Source of the DNA: Eubacterium sp.
GTDB lineage: Bacteria > Bacillota > Clostridia > Lachnospirales > Lachnospiraceae
Length of the DNA stretch: 64,000 nt
NCBI GenBank assembly: GCA_017433825.1
Contig: JAFRGL010000022.1
Coordinates: 1 to 64,000 of the forward strand
Reading direction: 5' to 3'
Shown: piece by piece, positions 50,671 to 60,196 of the stretch
Layout: the number at the start of each line of letters is the position of its first letter
How positions within the stretch are numbered: the stretch's first letter is position 1
The notes under the pieces: generated by a model
What the model saw: the letters and a program-made list of their open reading frames with translations, nothing else
Databases searched by the model: none
What the model was told of the DNA's origin: nothing
Made by a program: the position numbers and the translations under genes

Positions 50671-51750
50671 TTACAGATCCAGCTTCAAATCATTTTCGCC
50701 GATGGCGCCTGATTTTCTCATGGGCGCTGCCACCAGCAGGGTAATCACCGCCGGCAGGATGAAGCAGATGAGGATCATCCCCAGCCAGTCCATACCGGTA
50801 ATCGCAGCCTTAATTCCCGCATTCACGTCATTTACCCAGCCGGTGTAGACACCGATCTGGCCCACCAGGCCGCAGGTGCCCATGCCGGAAGCAACGGCCG
50901 CGCCGTTCATCTGCAGCTTGAACACGCAGGTGGCAATGGGTCCGGTAATGGCGGATGCCACGATGGGCGGGATCCAGATTTTCGGGTTGCGCACAATATT
51001 GCCCATCTGCAGCATGGAAGTACCGATGCCCTGGGCAAAAAGGCCGCCGACCTTGTTTTCGCGGAAGCTCATAACCGCAAAGCCTATCATCTGGGCGCAG
51101 CAGCCTGCCACGGCAGCACCGCCCGCAAGGCCGGTAAGCCCCAAAGCCGCGCAGATGGCCGCGCTGGAAATGGGAAGTGTGAGGGCAATGCCCACGATAA
51201 CCGAAACGATAATGCCCATCAGGAAGGGCTGCAGCTCAGTAGCCCACATAATGGCCTGGCCCAGGGCTGAAGCCGCACGTCCGATGCCGGGGGCCCACCA
51301 CATGGACAAAAGCACGCCGGCGCAGATGGTAACGGCCGGGGTGACGATGATGTCAATCTTGGTTTCCTTGGAGACCAGCTTTCCCAGCTCGCTGGCGATG
51401 ATGGCGATAACCAGGACCGCAAGGGGGCCGCCCGCACCGCCTAAGGAATTGGCCGCGCCGCCCACCGCTATCATGGAAAAAAGCACCAGAGGCGGGGATT
51501 TTAAGGCATAGGCAATTGCTGCCGCCATGGCCGGTCCGGCCGCGGCTTTGGCATAACCGCCGATGGTCACCAGGATTTCGATATGCGCCTGTTCGCCGAT
51601 GGTGGCGATGATGGTGCCGATAAGCAGGGAAGCGAAAAGCCCCTGGGCCATGGCGCCTAAAGCGTCGATACCGTATCGTTTCGCGGAAAACTCGATATCT
51701 TTCTTCTTAAGGAATTCTTTGAATGTCAGTTTCTTTTTTTCTTCAGTCAT
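50671..51750 (-). CDS. PTS sugar transporter subunit IIC (PTS_EIIC_2 type)
   Basis: 359 residues with about 8-10 membrane spans and an N-terminal cytoplasmic segment (TFKEFLKKKDIEFSAKRYGIDALGAMAQGLFASLLIGTI) typical of the EIIC_2 family, which has no IIA/IIB domains attached. A companion IIA/IIB is not in the window and the sugar is unknown; some members are regulatory or transport C4-type compounds. The start overlaps the rarA stop as ATGA, so it is translated right after rarA. Confidence 0.8.
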   Translation of the reverse strand: MTEEKKKLTFKEFLKKKDIEFSAKRYGIDALGAMAQGLFASLLIGTIIATIGEQAHIEILVTIGGYAKAAAGPAMAAAIAYALKSPPLVLFSMIAVGGAANSLGGAGGPLAVLVIAIIASELGKLVSKETKIDIIVTPAVTICAGVLLSMWWAPGIGRAASALGQAIMWATELQPFLMGIIVSVIVGIALTLPISSAAICAALGLTGLAGGAAVAGCCAQMIGFAVMSFRENKVGGLFAQGIGTSMLQMGNIVRNPKIWIPPIVASAITGPIATCVFKLQMNGAAVASGMGTCGLVGQIGVYTGWVNDVNAGIKAAITGMDWLGMILICFILPAVITLLVAAPMRKSGAIGENDLKLDL

Positions 51751-53075
51751 TCCTGCTCCTTTCTGCCGCGCAGGCGGGCAAGCCTTTCGGAAATCTGCTT
51801 TTCATAACCGATATCCGTCGGTTCGTAGAACACCTCGTTTTCTATTTCAGACGGGAGGTACTGCTGCTTAACATAGTGCTCCGGGAAATCATGGGCGTAT
51901 TTGTAGCCGATTCCCCGTCCCAGGTCGGAATGGCCCTGGTAATGGGCGTCCTGCAGATGGGGAGGCACCGTGGTTTTCACGTACCGCACGCTTTCGGCGG
52001 CTTTTTCCACCGCCATATAGGAAGCGTTGCTTTTCGGCGCGCAGGCCACATAGACAGCCGCCTGGGCTAACGGGATTCTGGCTTCGGGAAGCCCTACCCG
52101 CTCCACCACCAGGGCTGCCGCTGCAGCCACCTGCACGGCCTGCGGGTCCGCATTGCCCACGTCTTCGCTGGCGCAGATCATGATGCGCCTTGCGATAAAC
52201 TTGATATCCTCGCCGGCTTCCAGCATTTTGGCCAGGTAGTAAACCGCCGCGTCCGGATCGGAACCCCGCATGCTTTTGATAAAGGCGGAAATCACGTCGT
52301 AATGCTCGTCCCCGTCCTTGTCATACAGCACGGCCCTTCTCTGGATGCATTCCTGCGCCACGTCCAGCGTGATGTGTATGCAGCCGTCCTCAGATAACGG
52401 CGTGGTCAGGATGCCAAGCTCCAGGCCGTTTAAGGCATTTCTCGCGTCGCCACCGGCCATGTCCGCAAGGAATGCGGCCGCATCTTCGGAAAGGACCGGA
52501 TGATACGCTGCCATTCCCCGCTCTTCGTCCGTCACAGCCCTTTTTAAAAGGGTAATGATATCTTCCCTGCTTAATGCCTTAAGCTCATAGATCTGGGACC
52601 TGGAAAGGAGCGCCTTATTTACTTCGAAATAGGGATTCTCCGTCGTCGCGCCGATTAGGATAACCGTACCGTCCTCCACAAAGGGAAGCAGGTAATCCTG
52701 CTGGGCCTTGTTGAAGCGGTGAATCTCGTCGATGAACAGGATGGTGCGCCGGCTGTACATGCCCAGCGTCTGCTTCGCTTCCGCCACCACGTCTTCCATA
52801 TCCTTCTTGCCCGCGGACGTGGCATTGATCTGCCGGAACGCGGAGCTTGTGGTATTCGCGATAACCCTTGCCAGCGTGGTTTTCCCGGTGCCGGGCGGGC
52901 CGTAAAAAATAACGGAATTCAGCCGGTCGGCCCTGATGGCCCTGGAAAGCATTCTGCCTTCGCCGATGATGTGCTCCTGCCCCACCACCTCGTCCAGGGT
53001 CCGGGGCCGCATCCTAGCCGCCAGCGGCGCTGCCGTTTCCAGCTGTTTCTCCTTCATGTAATCAAATAAATCCAT
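51747..53075 (-). CDS. rarA: Replication-associated recombination protein A (AAA ATPase)
   Basis: 442 residues. Walker A GPPGTGKTTLARVIA, Walker B ILFIDEIHRFNKAQQD, sensor 1 IGATTENPYFEVNKALLSR, sensor 2 GDARNALNGLE and the C-terminal tetramerisation domain identify the RarA/MgsA/WRNIP1 family. It acts at stalled replication forks with SSB. The QEE/EMI-type N-terminus (LAARMRPRTLDEVVGQEHIIG) is also conserved. RarA is followed by the PTS IIC gene with a 4-bp overlap. It starts 15 bp after the DUF2298 gene end. Confidence 0.93.
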   Translation of the reverse strand: MDLFDYMKEKQLETAAPLAARMRPRTLDEVVGQEHIIGEGRMLSRAIRADRLNSVIFYGPPGTGKTTLARVIANTTSSAFRQINATSAGKKDMEDVVAEAKQTLGMYSRRTILFIDEIHRFNKAQQDYLLPFVEDGTVILIGATTENPYFEVNKALLSRSQIYELKALSREDIITLLKRAVTDEERGMAAYHPVLSEDAAAFLADMAGGDARNALNGLELGILTTPLSEDGCIHITLDVAQECIQRRAVLYDKDGDEHYDVISAFIKSMRGSDPDAAVYYLAKMLEAGEDIKFIARRIMICASEDVGNADPQAVQVAAAAALVVERVGLPEARIPLAQAAVYVACAPKSNASYMAVEKAAESVRYVKTTVPPHLQDAHYQGHSDLGRGIGYKYAHDFPEHYVKQQYLPSEIENEVFYEPTDIGYEKQISERLARLRGRKEQE

Positions 53076-53090
53076 CTTTTTATGACCTTT

Positions 53091-55328
53091 TTAATAATGG
53101 GCTACTTCCAGTATATACGTACCTTCCGGGGTTTGGGAACCGGAAAATGCGGTAAACCCTAAGCTTTTCAGCAGTTCTTCATTGATATCCGGGAACGTCT
53201 GCCTTTCGCAGGAACCCACGAAAATATACTCCACGCTGTATTTCTTTAAAAGCCTCCGGACTTCATTTTCGTCCGTCGACGTATAAATCGTCTTCACATC
53301 CTCCGCCCGTTCCCGGACAGCATCCACATCAGACCGCCACAGCCATTCATGCACGTACCAGCCCAGCACCGTGGGAAGGCCTGTCATGGCGGAAACCCGG
53401 CAGTTATTCGAATAGCTGTCGCCGTTTGCTTCCAGCACCATCGGGCTTCCTTTTACATTTTCCTCCAGCCACCGTATTGCGGCGGCATCGTCCGGGTAGG
53501 TAGTCTCCAGGAACGCTTCCGCGTCGAGGCCTCGGAAACCCGCCTTGTCCGTCACGTTGCCGGCCCAGCATTTCACCGAATAGGGGAAATACCCCAGCGT
53601 CAGGATGAACAGGATGAGGATGACCGTGCCAAGAGCCATGACCGCTTTCTTTTTCGCCGCCGTAATCAGCCTGAATACCACGTAGATCATGCTCATGCCG
53701 AACATGACATAGGCCTGGTAGGTAAGCTTGAACATGGTATTGCTTCTGGCATAGCCTGCCTCGTAAATATCACGGACATAGATAAGCTCAGGGATCAGGA
53801 TGAGGCCTATGGCGCAGAAGCCGAACAGCAGCATAATCATATCGGCCGGCGCAAGATGCCGGATGTATTTGCCGACTGAAGCTTTCTCGTATTTTACGGC
53901 ATGGCTTCTCACAACCGTAAAGACAAAAAGCAGGACGACAGAGACGGCCGGCAGGGCCCACAGCACCGCAAGCTGGTACAAAGGCGTCCGGTTCACCACT
54001 TTTCCGAAGCCTGACATCATGGTCTTAAAATGCAGGGTGAAGGGAAGCGCCGCAAGGCAGGAAATAAGATAAACCCAGGCCGTGCGGATAACAAAGCCTG
54101 CCAGGCTTTCAGGTGCCCTGCCCCTGCCGTGCCGGATGGCCAAAAGCGCCAGTCCCAGCACGATAACCGTCAGATAAATCACATAGTCCCAGTAATTCGT
54201 AAACCGGAAAAGCCCGGCGAAAAAGCCGAACAGCCATACATGGGGCTCCAAAAGACAGCGCACAAGCCGCACGTATACCGGGCTTTCCATATCCGGCTTT
54301 TCTTCCTCCTTTGCCAGCACGAAAGCCGCAAGAAGGCCGAGAAGACATAGCACGAACAACAGGTTGACCATATGGGCATGCAGATCCCCCAGCACAAAGG
54401 AGTAGGAAGGAAATTCATGTATGCACTGGTCGTTCGTTAATGGGTTGTGTCCGATATACCGGGTGGACGACGGGAACCAGTAGGTTTCGTAGCCGGAGGG
54501 CTTCAGCACTTTGCCGAAAAGCCCGTATATTACATAGTGCATATTGCCGGCAAGGCCGACAGACGCGCCGGCAAAAAGGCCGGCCGGATAAGTGACATTC
54601 CTGCCATGCCCCAGTCTGCAGAACAGGTTCCACAGGATGGAAAACGGCATGCAGAAGGTGAAGGCCGCCACCAGGGTCCGGGCAAGGTTATACCCGGTGT
54701 TTATGGTTGTGCCGGACAGCCGGGTAAGAAATACCGCGTAATACTGCCCGCCGTAATAGTAATTCAGCTTTTCCGGGCCGAACCACATGTCCACGGCCGG
54801 CAAACCTCCGTCCCTGTACAGTGTGGCCATATACCCGTAATCCATGAATTTTTCCGTGCCGATTGCTTCCGGCCGGAAGCCTGCTATATAGGTCCAGGCA
54901 AGAAAAACAGCCAGAAACAGAAGCTCTTCAAAAAGGATGAGGAAAATGTCTTCTTTCTCCCTCTCCTTAAGAACAGCCTTCTTTCCGGCTATCACAAAAA
55001 CCGCCCATACAGCCGCCGCGCAGACAACAGTACAGCCGTATACGGAATGATTGTCAAACTTAAAAGCGCCTGCGGAAACGAAAGCCCAGCATACAAAGCC
55101 GGCCAGTGCTATCCCCAAGGCTTTCGAAAAAAGCCAGCCGCCGTCTTTAAAAGCGGAAAAAAGCCGCCGTGAAAGGGGATAAAAAGCAAGGCCTGCCGCT
55201 GCCGCTGCCAGTGCCCACTTCCAGAAAGGCGCTGCATCGCCTTCCAGCAGGACAACAGACATTACGACAGCTGCGGCAAAACCGGCTATCAGAATCCAGT
55301 ACTTTACGGAAACGGCTTTCTTCGTCAA
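53091..55328 (-). CDS. DUF2298 (YYY-type) large membrane protein
   Basis: 745 residues from TTG 55328, which has AAAGGAG 12 bp before; the ATG at 55415 lies in the upstream gene without a ribosome site. Around 12-14 membrane spans are seen. The signature LNYYYGGQYYAVFLTRLSG and KFMDYGYMATLYRDGGLPAVDMWF mark the DUF2298 family of multi-pass glycosyltransferase-like proteins. The C-terminal 130 residues (ETTYPDDAAAIRWLEENVKGSP ... YTSTDENEVRRLLKKYSVEYIFVG) lie outside the membrane. A role in surface glycan assembly is inference. A sugar nucleotidyltransferase gene precedes it. Confidence 0.8.
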   Translation of the reverse strand: MTKKAVSVKYWILIAGFAAAVVMSVVLLEGDAAPFWKWALAAAAAGLAFYPLSRRLFSAFKDGGWLFSKALGIALAGFVCWAFVSAGAFKFDNHSVYGCTVVCAAAVWAVFVIAGKKAVLKEREKEDIFLILFEELLFLAVFLAWTYIAGFRPEAIGTEKFMDYGYMATLYRDGGLPAVDMWFGPEKLNYYYGGQYYAVFLTRLSGTTINTGYNLARTLVAAFTFCMPFSILWNLFCRLGHGRNVTYPAGLFAGASVGLAGNMHYVIYGLFGKVLKPSGYETYWFPSSTRYIGHNPLTNDQCIHEFPSYSFVLGDLHAHMVNLLFVLCLLGLLAAFVLAKEEEKPDMESPVYVRLVRCLLEPHVWLFGFFAGLFRFTNYWDYVIYLTVIVLGLALLAIRHGRGRAPESLAGFVIRTAWVYLISCLAALPFTLHFKTMMSGFGKVVNRTPLYQLAVLWALPAVSVVLLFVFTVVRSHAVKYEKASVGKYIRHLAPADMIMLLFGFCAIGLILIPELIYVRDIYEAGYARSNTMFKLTYQAYVMFGMSMIYVVFRLITAAKKKAVMALGTVILILFILTLGYFPYSVKCWAGNVTDKAGFRGLDAEAFLETTYPDDAAAIRWLEENVKGSPMVLEANGDSYSNNCRVSAMTGLPTVLGWYVHEWLWRSDVDAVRERAEDVKTIYTSTDENEVRRLLKKYSVEYIFVGSCERQTFPDINEELLKSLGFTAFSGSQTPEGTYILEVAHY

Positions 55329-55362
55329 CTTTTTGTTACGCTCCTTTTGCTGCGTCCTGGTT

Positions 55363-56289
55363 TTATGCTTCCCAGCCGGGATACCGGCCTTCTTTGCGAA
55401 GCATTTCAAGCGCATTCACCACGGTTTCCTTGTCTTCCTTGTAGGTTACACCGTACCATTTATCATCCGTGGACAGCACCGCAACATCCGCCAGGCCCTC
55501 ATCCATCAGAAGCTCCACCACGGAAGGAAGGAAATACTCGCATTTTAAAGGATCAACATCCGGATTGTCCAGATTGTCGGACAGGAATTTCTCAAACCTG
55601 CGGTCCGCTTCTTCCATAAAAACGGGGGTAAAGCCCCAGAAATTCATGGATACCAGGGTATCGTCCGCCAGAACGTTCCAGCTTTCCCCGCCGTCTTCCG
55701 TATAAGCGATGCCGCCGGGACGTTTTTCGATGCGGGTACGCTCCGTAATCTCCTTTAAAAATCCGTTCTCATCCGCAGCGCACACGCCCCTGGCCACGTA
55801 GCCGTTCTCGGTAACGGTGTTCTCCAGATAGAAGCCGGCCATGGCAAAATGCGCCCTGCCTCCTGTCTGCTCCTTTTCCAGGAAATCATACAGGATCTTA
55901 AAGCCGTTTGTGCCGTAATAGTCATCGGCATTGATGACGGCAAAATTCCTTCCCTTTATCAGATGCCTGGCGGCGCGCACCGCGTGGGCGGTACCCCAGG
56001 GCTTCGTCCGCCCTGCGGGCACCGAAAAGCCCTCCGGGATATCCGACAGCTCCTGGTAGGCAAACGCGTATTTGACCTTCCCGTCCAGCCGGTCGGTAAT
56101 GACTTTCCGGAAATCCGCCTCATTTTCCTTGCGGATAATGAAGATAACCTCTTCAAAGCCGGCCCGTACCGCGTCATAAATTGAGTAATGCAGGATGGCA
56201 TGTCCCATGCCGTCCACCGGGTCCATCTGTTTCAGACCGCCGTACCGGCTGCCCATGCCGGCCGCCATAATCACCAGAACCGGTTTCAT
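55363..56289 (-). CDS. Sugar-phosphate nucleotidyltransferase
   Basis: 308 residues from ATG 56289. The N-terminal signature VLVIMAAGMGSRYGGLKQM is the NTP-binding GxGxR loop of the sugar-nucleotidyltransferase fold; INADDYYG is the metal-binding aspartate motif and TRKPWGTAHAV-type (RTKPWGTAHAVRAARHL) lies between. The family makes NDP-sugars for surface polymers, but the sugar is not readable. TTG codons closer to AAAAGGAG (56298-56301) could be the start instead. The DUF2298 and LTA-like genes nearby suggest a cell-envelope role. Confidence 0.85.
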   Translation of the reverse strand: MKPVLVIMAAGMGSRYGGLKQMDPVDGMGHAILHYSIYDAVRAGFEEVIFIIRKENEADFRKVITDRLDGKVKYAFAYQELSDIPEGFSVPAGRTKPWGTAHAVRAARHLIKGRNFAVINADDYYGTNGFKILYDFLEKEQTGGRAHFAMAGFYLENTVTENGYVARGVCAADENGFLKEITERTRIEKRPGGIAYTEDGGESWNVLADDTLVSMNFWGFTPVFMEEADRRFEKFLSDNLDNPDVDPLKCEYFLPSVVELLMDEGLADVAVLSTDDKWYGVTYKEDKETVVNALEMLRKEGRYPGWEA

Positions 56290-56312
56290 ATGCTTCAACA
56301 ATCTCCTTTTAA

Positions 56313-57953
56313 TCAGTTATCTTCCTCATCGGACTCGGTCAGGGTGTAAACCTGGCGCTTCCTGGCCGCCTCGTCCGCGGCAAGGTATTCGTCGTAGGTG
56401 GTAATCTTGTCAATCAGCTGCCCGTCATGGGTAAACTCCATGATGCGGTTCGCCGTGGTCTGGACGAACTGATGGTCATGGCAGGTGAAAAGCTCCACAC
56501 CCGGGAACTTGATAAGCCCGTTGTTCAAGGCCGTAATGGATTCCATGTCCAGGTGGTTGGTGGGCTCGTCCAGAATCAGCACGTTCGCGCCGGAAATCAT
56601 CATTTTGGACAGCATGCACCGCACGCGTTCGCCGCCGGAAAGCACCCGTACCTTCTTAACGCCGTCCTCGCCGGCGAAAAGCATCCTGCCTAAGAATCCG
56701 CGGACATAGGTGACATCCTTGTTCTCGGAATACTGGGTCAGCCACTCCGCTATATTCAGGTCAGAGGCAAACTCACTGGTATTGTCCTTCGGGAAATAGG
56801 CCTGGCTGGTGGTAACGCCCCACTTGTAGTAGCCTTCATCCGGCTCGATTTCCCCGGTAATAATCTTAAAGAATAAGGTGACGGCCTGCTCGTTGCCGCC
56901 TACGAAGGCAACCTTGTCTTCCCTTCTTAAGGTAAAGCTGATATTGTCAATCACCTTCACGCCGTCCACGGACTTGGACAGGTTTTCCACCATCAGCACC
57001 TCATTGCCGATGGAACGGTTGGGCCTGAAATCGATGTAGGGGTATTTACGGCTGGAAGGCTTGATTTCTTCCAGCTGGATCTTTTCCAGGGCACGCTTCC
57101 TGGAGGTGGCCTGCTTGGATTTGGAAGCGTTGGCGGAGAACCTGGAGATGAACTCCTGCAGTTCCTTAATCTTCTCTTCCTTCTTCTTGTTGGCCTCCTT
57201 CATCTGCTTGACGATGAGCTGGCTGGATTCGAACCAGAAATCGTAGTTGCCGGCGTACAGCTGGATTTTGCCGTAGTCGATATCCGCAATCTGGGTGCAG
57301 ACCTTGTTCAGGAAATAACGGTCGTGGCTGACCACGATAACCGTATTCTCAAAGTTGATGAGGAACTCTTCCAGCCAGGCGATGGCGTCCAGGTCCAGGT
57401 GGTTGGTGGGCTCGTCCAGACGCAGGATGTCCGGGTTTCCGAAAAGCGCCCTGGCCAGCAGCACCTTTACCTTCTGGGAACCGGTCAGGTCCCCCATTAA
57501 GGAGTAGTGGAATTCACTTTCGATACCCAGGCCGTTCAGCAGGGTTTCCGCGTCGGATTCCGCTTCCCAGCCGTTCATTTCCGCGAATTCCGCCTCCAGC
57601 TCACTGGCACGTATCCCGTCCTCATCGGTGAAATCCTCCTTCATGTAGAGGGCGTCCTTTTCATTGCGCACCTCATACAGTCTCGGATTTCCCATGATAA
57701 CCGTGTCCATGACCGTCAGGTCGTCGTATTTGAAATGGTCCTGCTCCAGGAAGGAAAGCCTGTCGCCGGGGGTAATAATCACCTCGCCGCCTGTAGGCTC
57801 CAGCTGCCCGGAAAGGATTCGGAGGAAAGTGGATTTGCCTGCGCCGTTGGCGCCGATAACGCCGTAGCAGTTTCCTTCCGAAAATTTGATATTCACGTCC
57901 TCAAACAGGGCTTTTTTGCCCACCCGCAGGGAAATATTGCTTGCAGCGATCAT
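56313..57953 (-). CDS. ABC-F-type ATP-binding protein (duplicated ABC domains)
   Basis: 546 residues with two ABC domains and a charged linker, no membrane part. Domain one has Walker A GANGAGKST and signature LTGSQKVKVLLARAL before LDEPTNHLD. The linker KQMKEANKKKEEKIKELQEFISRF is the P-site tRNA interaction motif region of ABC-F proteins. Domain two has LSGGERVRCMLSKMMI and LDEPTNHLD but a changed Walker A (VGGNEQAVTLF) without lysine. ABC-F proteins act on ribosomes, some in antibiotic protection; this YkpA/YbiT-like branch is mostly housekeeping. AAGGAGGAAAA precedes the start. Confidence 0.9.
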   Translation of the reverse strand: MIAASNISLRVGKKALFEDVNIKFSEGNCYGVIGANGAGKSTFLRILSGQLEPTGGEVIITPGDRLSFLEQDHFKYDDLTVMDTVIMGNPRLYEVRNEKDALYMKEDFTDEDGIRASELEAEFAEMNGWEAESDAETLLNGLGIESEFHYSLMGDLTGSQKVKVLLARALFGNPDILRLDEPTNHLDLDAIAWLEEFLINFENTVIVVSHDRYFLNKVCTQIADIDYGKIQLYAGNYDFWFESSQLIVKQMKEANKKKEEKIKELQEFISRFSANASKSKQATSRKRALEKIQLEEIKPSSRKYPYIDFRPNRSIGNEVLMVENLSKSVDGVKVIDNISFTLRREDKVAFVGGNEQAVTLFFKIITGEIEPDEGYYKWGVTTSQAYFPKDNTSEFASDLNIAEWLTQYSENKDVTYVRGFLGRMLFAGEDGVKKVRVLSGGERVRCMLSKMMISGANVLILDEPTNHLDMESITALNNGLIKFPGVELFTCHDHQFVQTTANRIMEFTHDGQLIDKITTYDEYLAADEAARKRQVYTLTESDEEDN

Positions 57954-57978
57954 GTGTTTTCCTCCTTTAAAGGCTTCG

Positions 57979-60042
57979 TTATTGTTTCAGGGCAAAGAAC
58001 CAGTCAATCCGCCGGTGCTTTTCCACCAGGTTGTTGTGCTGGATGCATTCATACTGCCGGATGGTTTCCCTGATGTCCGCGTCCGCATTCTTCCAGAGCG
58101 TAACAGTACCGTCAGGAAGAATATAACATTTACTGTTGATGGCCGCAATCTTCTCATGCAGCATCTGGAGATAATGCTGGTAATCCGTAAGCTTCACCCC
58201 GCTGAGCTCCAGGGTGGTCACGCCCAGGAAATTCAGGCTGGTAACCACGTCCTTTTCTTCCGGGATGTCGTAATTGGCCCAGATGAAAAACGGCGTCGCG
58301 TAGAGCTTCTGCTGCTCTTCCACAGGCATCTCATCCACGGGCATGCCGGCCACGAAGGTTTCAAACTCCTCGTCCATGGTGGGGAAATGATCCCCGAACA
58401 TCACGATGAGGGTGGGCTCTTCGCACTTTTTAAAATACTCTATCAGGTACTGCAGGGCCTTGTCTGTAATACGGAGCAGCGACAGATACCGGTCCGCGGT
58501 ATCGTTGTCAATGCCGATGACGTCCACTTCCTTGCGGAAGCTGTCGGAATAGTATCCGCCGTGGTTCTGCATGGTCACGTCGAACAAAAACAGCGGGTCG
58601 TCCGGGTTCTCCTTGCCCTCCACCACCTCGATGATCTTCTCGTAATTGGCCTTGTCGGAAATATGCCCGCGGATCTTTTCCGCGTCCTCGCCGAAGTCCG
58701 TAATGGTATAGAATTCATCAAAGCCGTAGAAGCCGTAGGCCGCGTTCCGGTTCCAGTTGGTGCCCTTGTTCGGGTGCATGGCCACCGTATAATAGCCCTG
58801 GGCCTCCAGGGTGCTTACCATGGAATACTGGTCATGGGTGAAATAGCTGACGTAAGGCACCATGCCGGCGTACTGCTTCACCGAGTTGCCGGTTAAGAAT
58901 TCGTACTCGGATTTGGAGGTGCCGCCGCCCTTGATGCTCACCAGGGTATGTCCCTTGATGGTATCCTCCTCCATGGAATCATAGTATTCCATATAGGGGT
59001 TTGTGGTCTCGAAATCGCCCACGTACCGGTAGTCCGCCCAGGTTTCGTTCATGATGCAGATGATGTTGACAGGCTTCTTCTCTCCGGTTAAGGGTTCGTA
59101 GGTCTGCGACCAGGTTTCGTAATCCTTTACGCTTTCTTTCGCGATTTCCTCGGTTGCCGCAGCGGAATAACCTTCCGGCGGCTTCCTCTTCATGAACTTG
59201 GTCACGCAGAAAAAGCCCACGGTGGTGCCGGAGGATTTATAGGTCTTAATCGGCGCCCACAGGTCGGTGGTGATGCCCAAGGCCGTATTCCAGCCGGTAT
59301 TGAAAAGCACGAAATAGCCGATAACCATTAAGGCAACAGCAGCACCGCGCAGGATAAGCTTCGGGCCTTTCTTAAAGCACAGCTGCCAGTCCGGCACATG
59401 CAGGTAAATACCCATGAGGGCAAGCGCCGCTGTCAGCATGTCCACCACCTGCCAGGTTACGGGGAAGGTGTAGTCCTTCGCCATCCGGACCGCGGTGCCG
59501 AAGCTGTAAATGTCAATCAGCTGGAAGGGCTCGCCCCTGCAGGAATAAACGAAGCAGAAGATCAGGCTCATGACCACGAAAAACACGGTGATGGTATAAA
59601 CCGATTTCCGCCAGCTGTTGTAGAACAGCATCAGGATGACGGTCATGATGGAAATACCCGTAATATTTGCCAGCATCAGGTAAATCTTCATCTGCCACAA
59701 ATCCGGGTTGTTGATCATTTCCATCACCAGGAAGCAGAAGCAGGAATTTAAAATAATCCAGATAATCTGGGCAAATCCCAGACGCTTCCGCACTTCCTTG
59801 CCCCCGTAGGGCTTCCGGATGATGTGGCTCCACCGCCAGTAGCACAGAATGATGGCAAACGGCAGGAATGCGGAGACAGCGATGCCGAAGGGCAGCTGCA
59901 GCGCGCTTCCTTCCTCCACCGGCGTATAAACGGTTTTTAAGTTTTTCAGAAAGAATATAACCGTTCCTCCCCAGTAGATAATCCACCAGACGGTGTATAT
60001 CCACCCCTTCGGTTTGGAAAGCTTATATTTAACAACTTCCAT
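57979..60042 (-). CDS. LTA-synthase-like sulfatase family membrane protein (phosphoglycerol transferase)
   Basis: 687 residues. About five transmembrane helices in the first 260 residues lead to an extracellular sulfatase/phosphatase-fold domain. The core holds NIICIMNETWADY (metal-binding Glu), the nucleophile region SIKGGGTSKSEYEFLTG with the catalytic Thr, and MFGDHFP with the D/H metal ligands, as in LtaS. It would transfer glycerol-phosphate to a lipid or glycan at the outer membrane face. Exact polymer (lipoteichoic acid or other) is unknown. Ribosome site is weak (AGAGATT). Terminator-like hairpin at 60123-60176 separates it from serA. Confidence 0.88.
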   Translation of the reverse strand: MEVVKYKLSKPKGWIYTVWWIIYWGGTVIFFLKNLKTVYTPVEEGSALQLPFGIAVSAFLPFAIILCYWRWSHIIRKPYGGKEVRKRLGFAQIIWIILNSCFCFLVMEMINNPDLWQMKIYLMLANITGISIMTVILMLFYNSWRKSVYTITVFFVVMSLIFCFVYSCRGEPFQLIDIYSFGTAVRMAKDYTFPVTWQVVDMLTAALALMGIYLHVPDWQLCFKKGPKLILRGAAVALMVIGYFVLFNTGWNTALGITTDLWAPIKTYKSSGTTVGFFCVTKFMKRKPPEGYSAAATEEIAKESVKDYETWSQTYEPLTGEKKPVNIICIMNETWADYRYVGDFETTNPYMEYYDSMEEDTIKGHTLVSIKGGGTSKSEYEFLTGNSVKQYAGMVPYVSYFTHDQYSMVSTLEAQGYYTVAMHPNKGTNWNRNAAYGFYGFDEFYTITDFGEDAEKIRGHISDKANYEKIIEVVEGKENPDDPLFLFDVTMQNHGGYYSDSFRKEVDVIGIDNDTADRYLSLLRITDKALQYLIEYFKKCEEPTLIVMFGDHFPTMDEEFETFVAGMPVDEMPVEEQQKLYATPFFIWANYDIPEEKDVVTSLNFLGVTTLELSGVKLTDYQHYLQMLHEKIAAINSKCYILPDGTVTLWKNADADIRETIRQYECIQHNNLVEKHRRIDWFFALKQ

Positions 60043-60122
60043 GTGTATAATCTCTCGATTTATCAGTTTTTTTATCGGAACAGGCGGAAAAGCCTGTATT
60101 TTTCAAGTTTATTTAAACGCTC

Positions 60123-60176
60123 AAATAGATTCATACGCCCAAAAGCCTGAAGGCTTCAAGGCGGATGAATCTATTT
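60123..60176. terminator. Long hairpin between the LTA-like gene and serA
   Basis: AAATAGATTCATACGCC (60123-60139) pairs with its complement at 60160-60176 with one mismatch, and AAGCCT/AGGCTT pairs inside. The tail is T-rich on the plus strand (TTTTAAA). It lies 20 bp after the serA stop and 80 bp before the start of the next gene, so it probably ends the serC-serA transcript. Confidence 0.6.
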
Positions 60177-60196
60177 TAAAAAGCATATATAACGGT

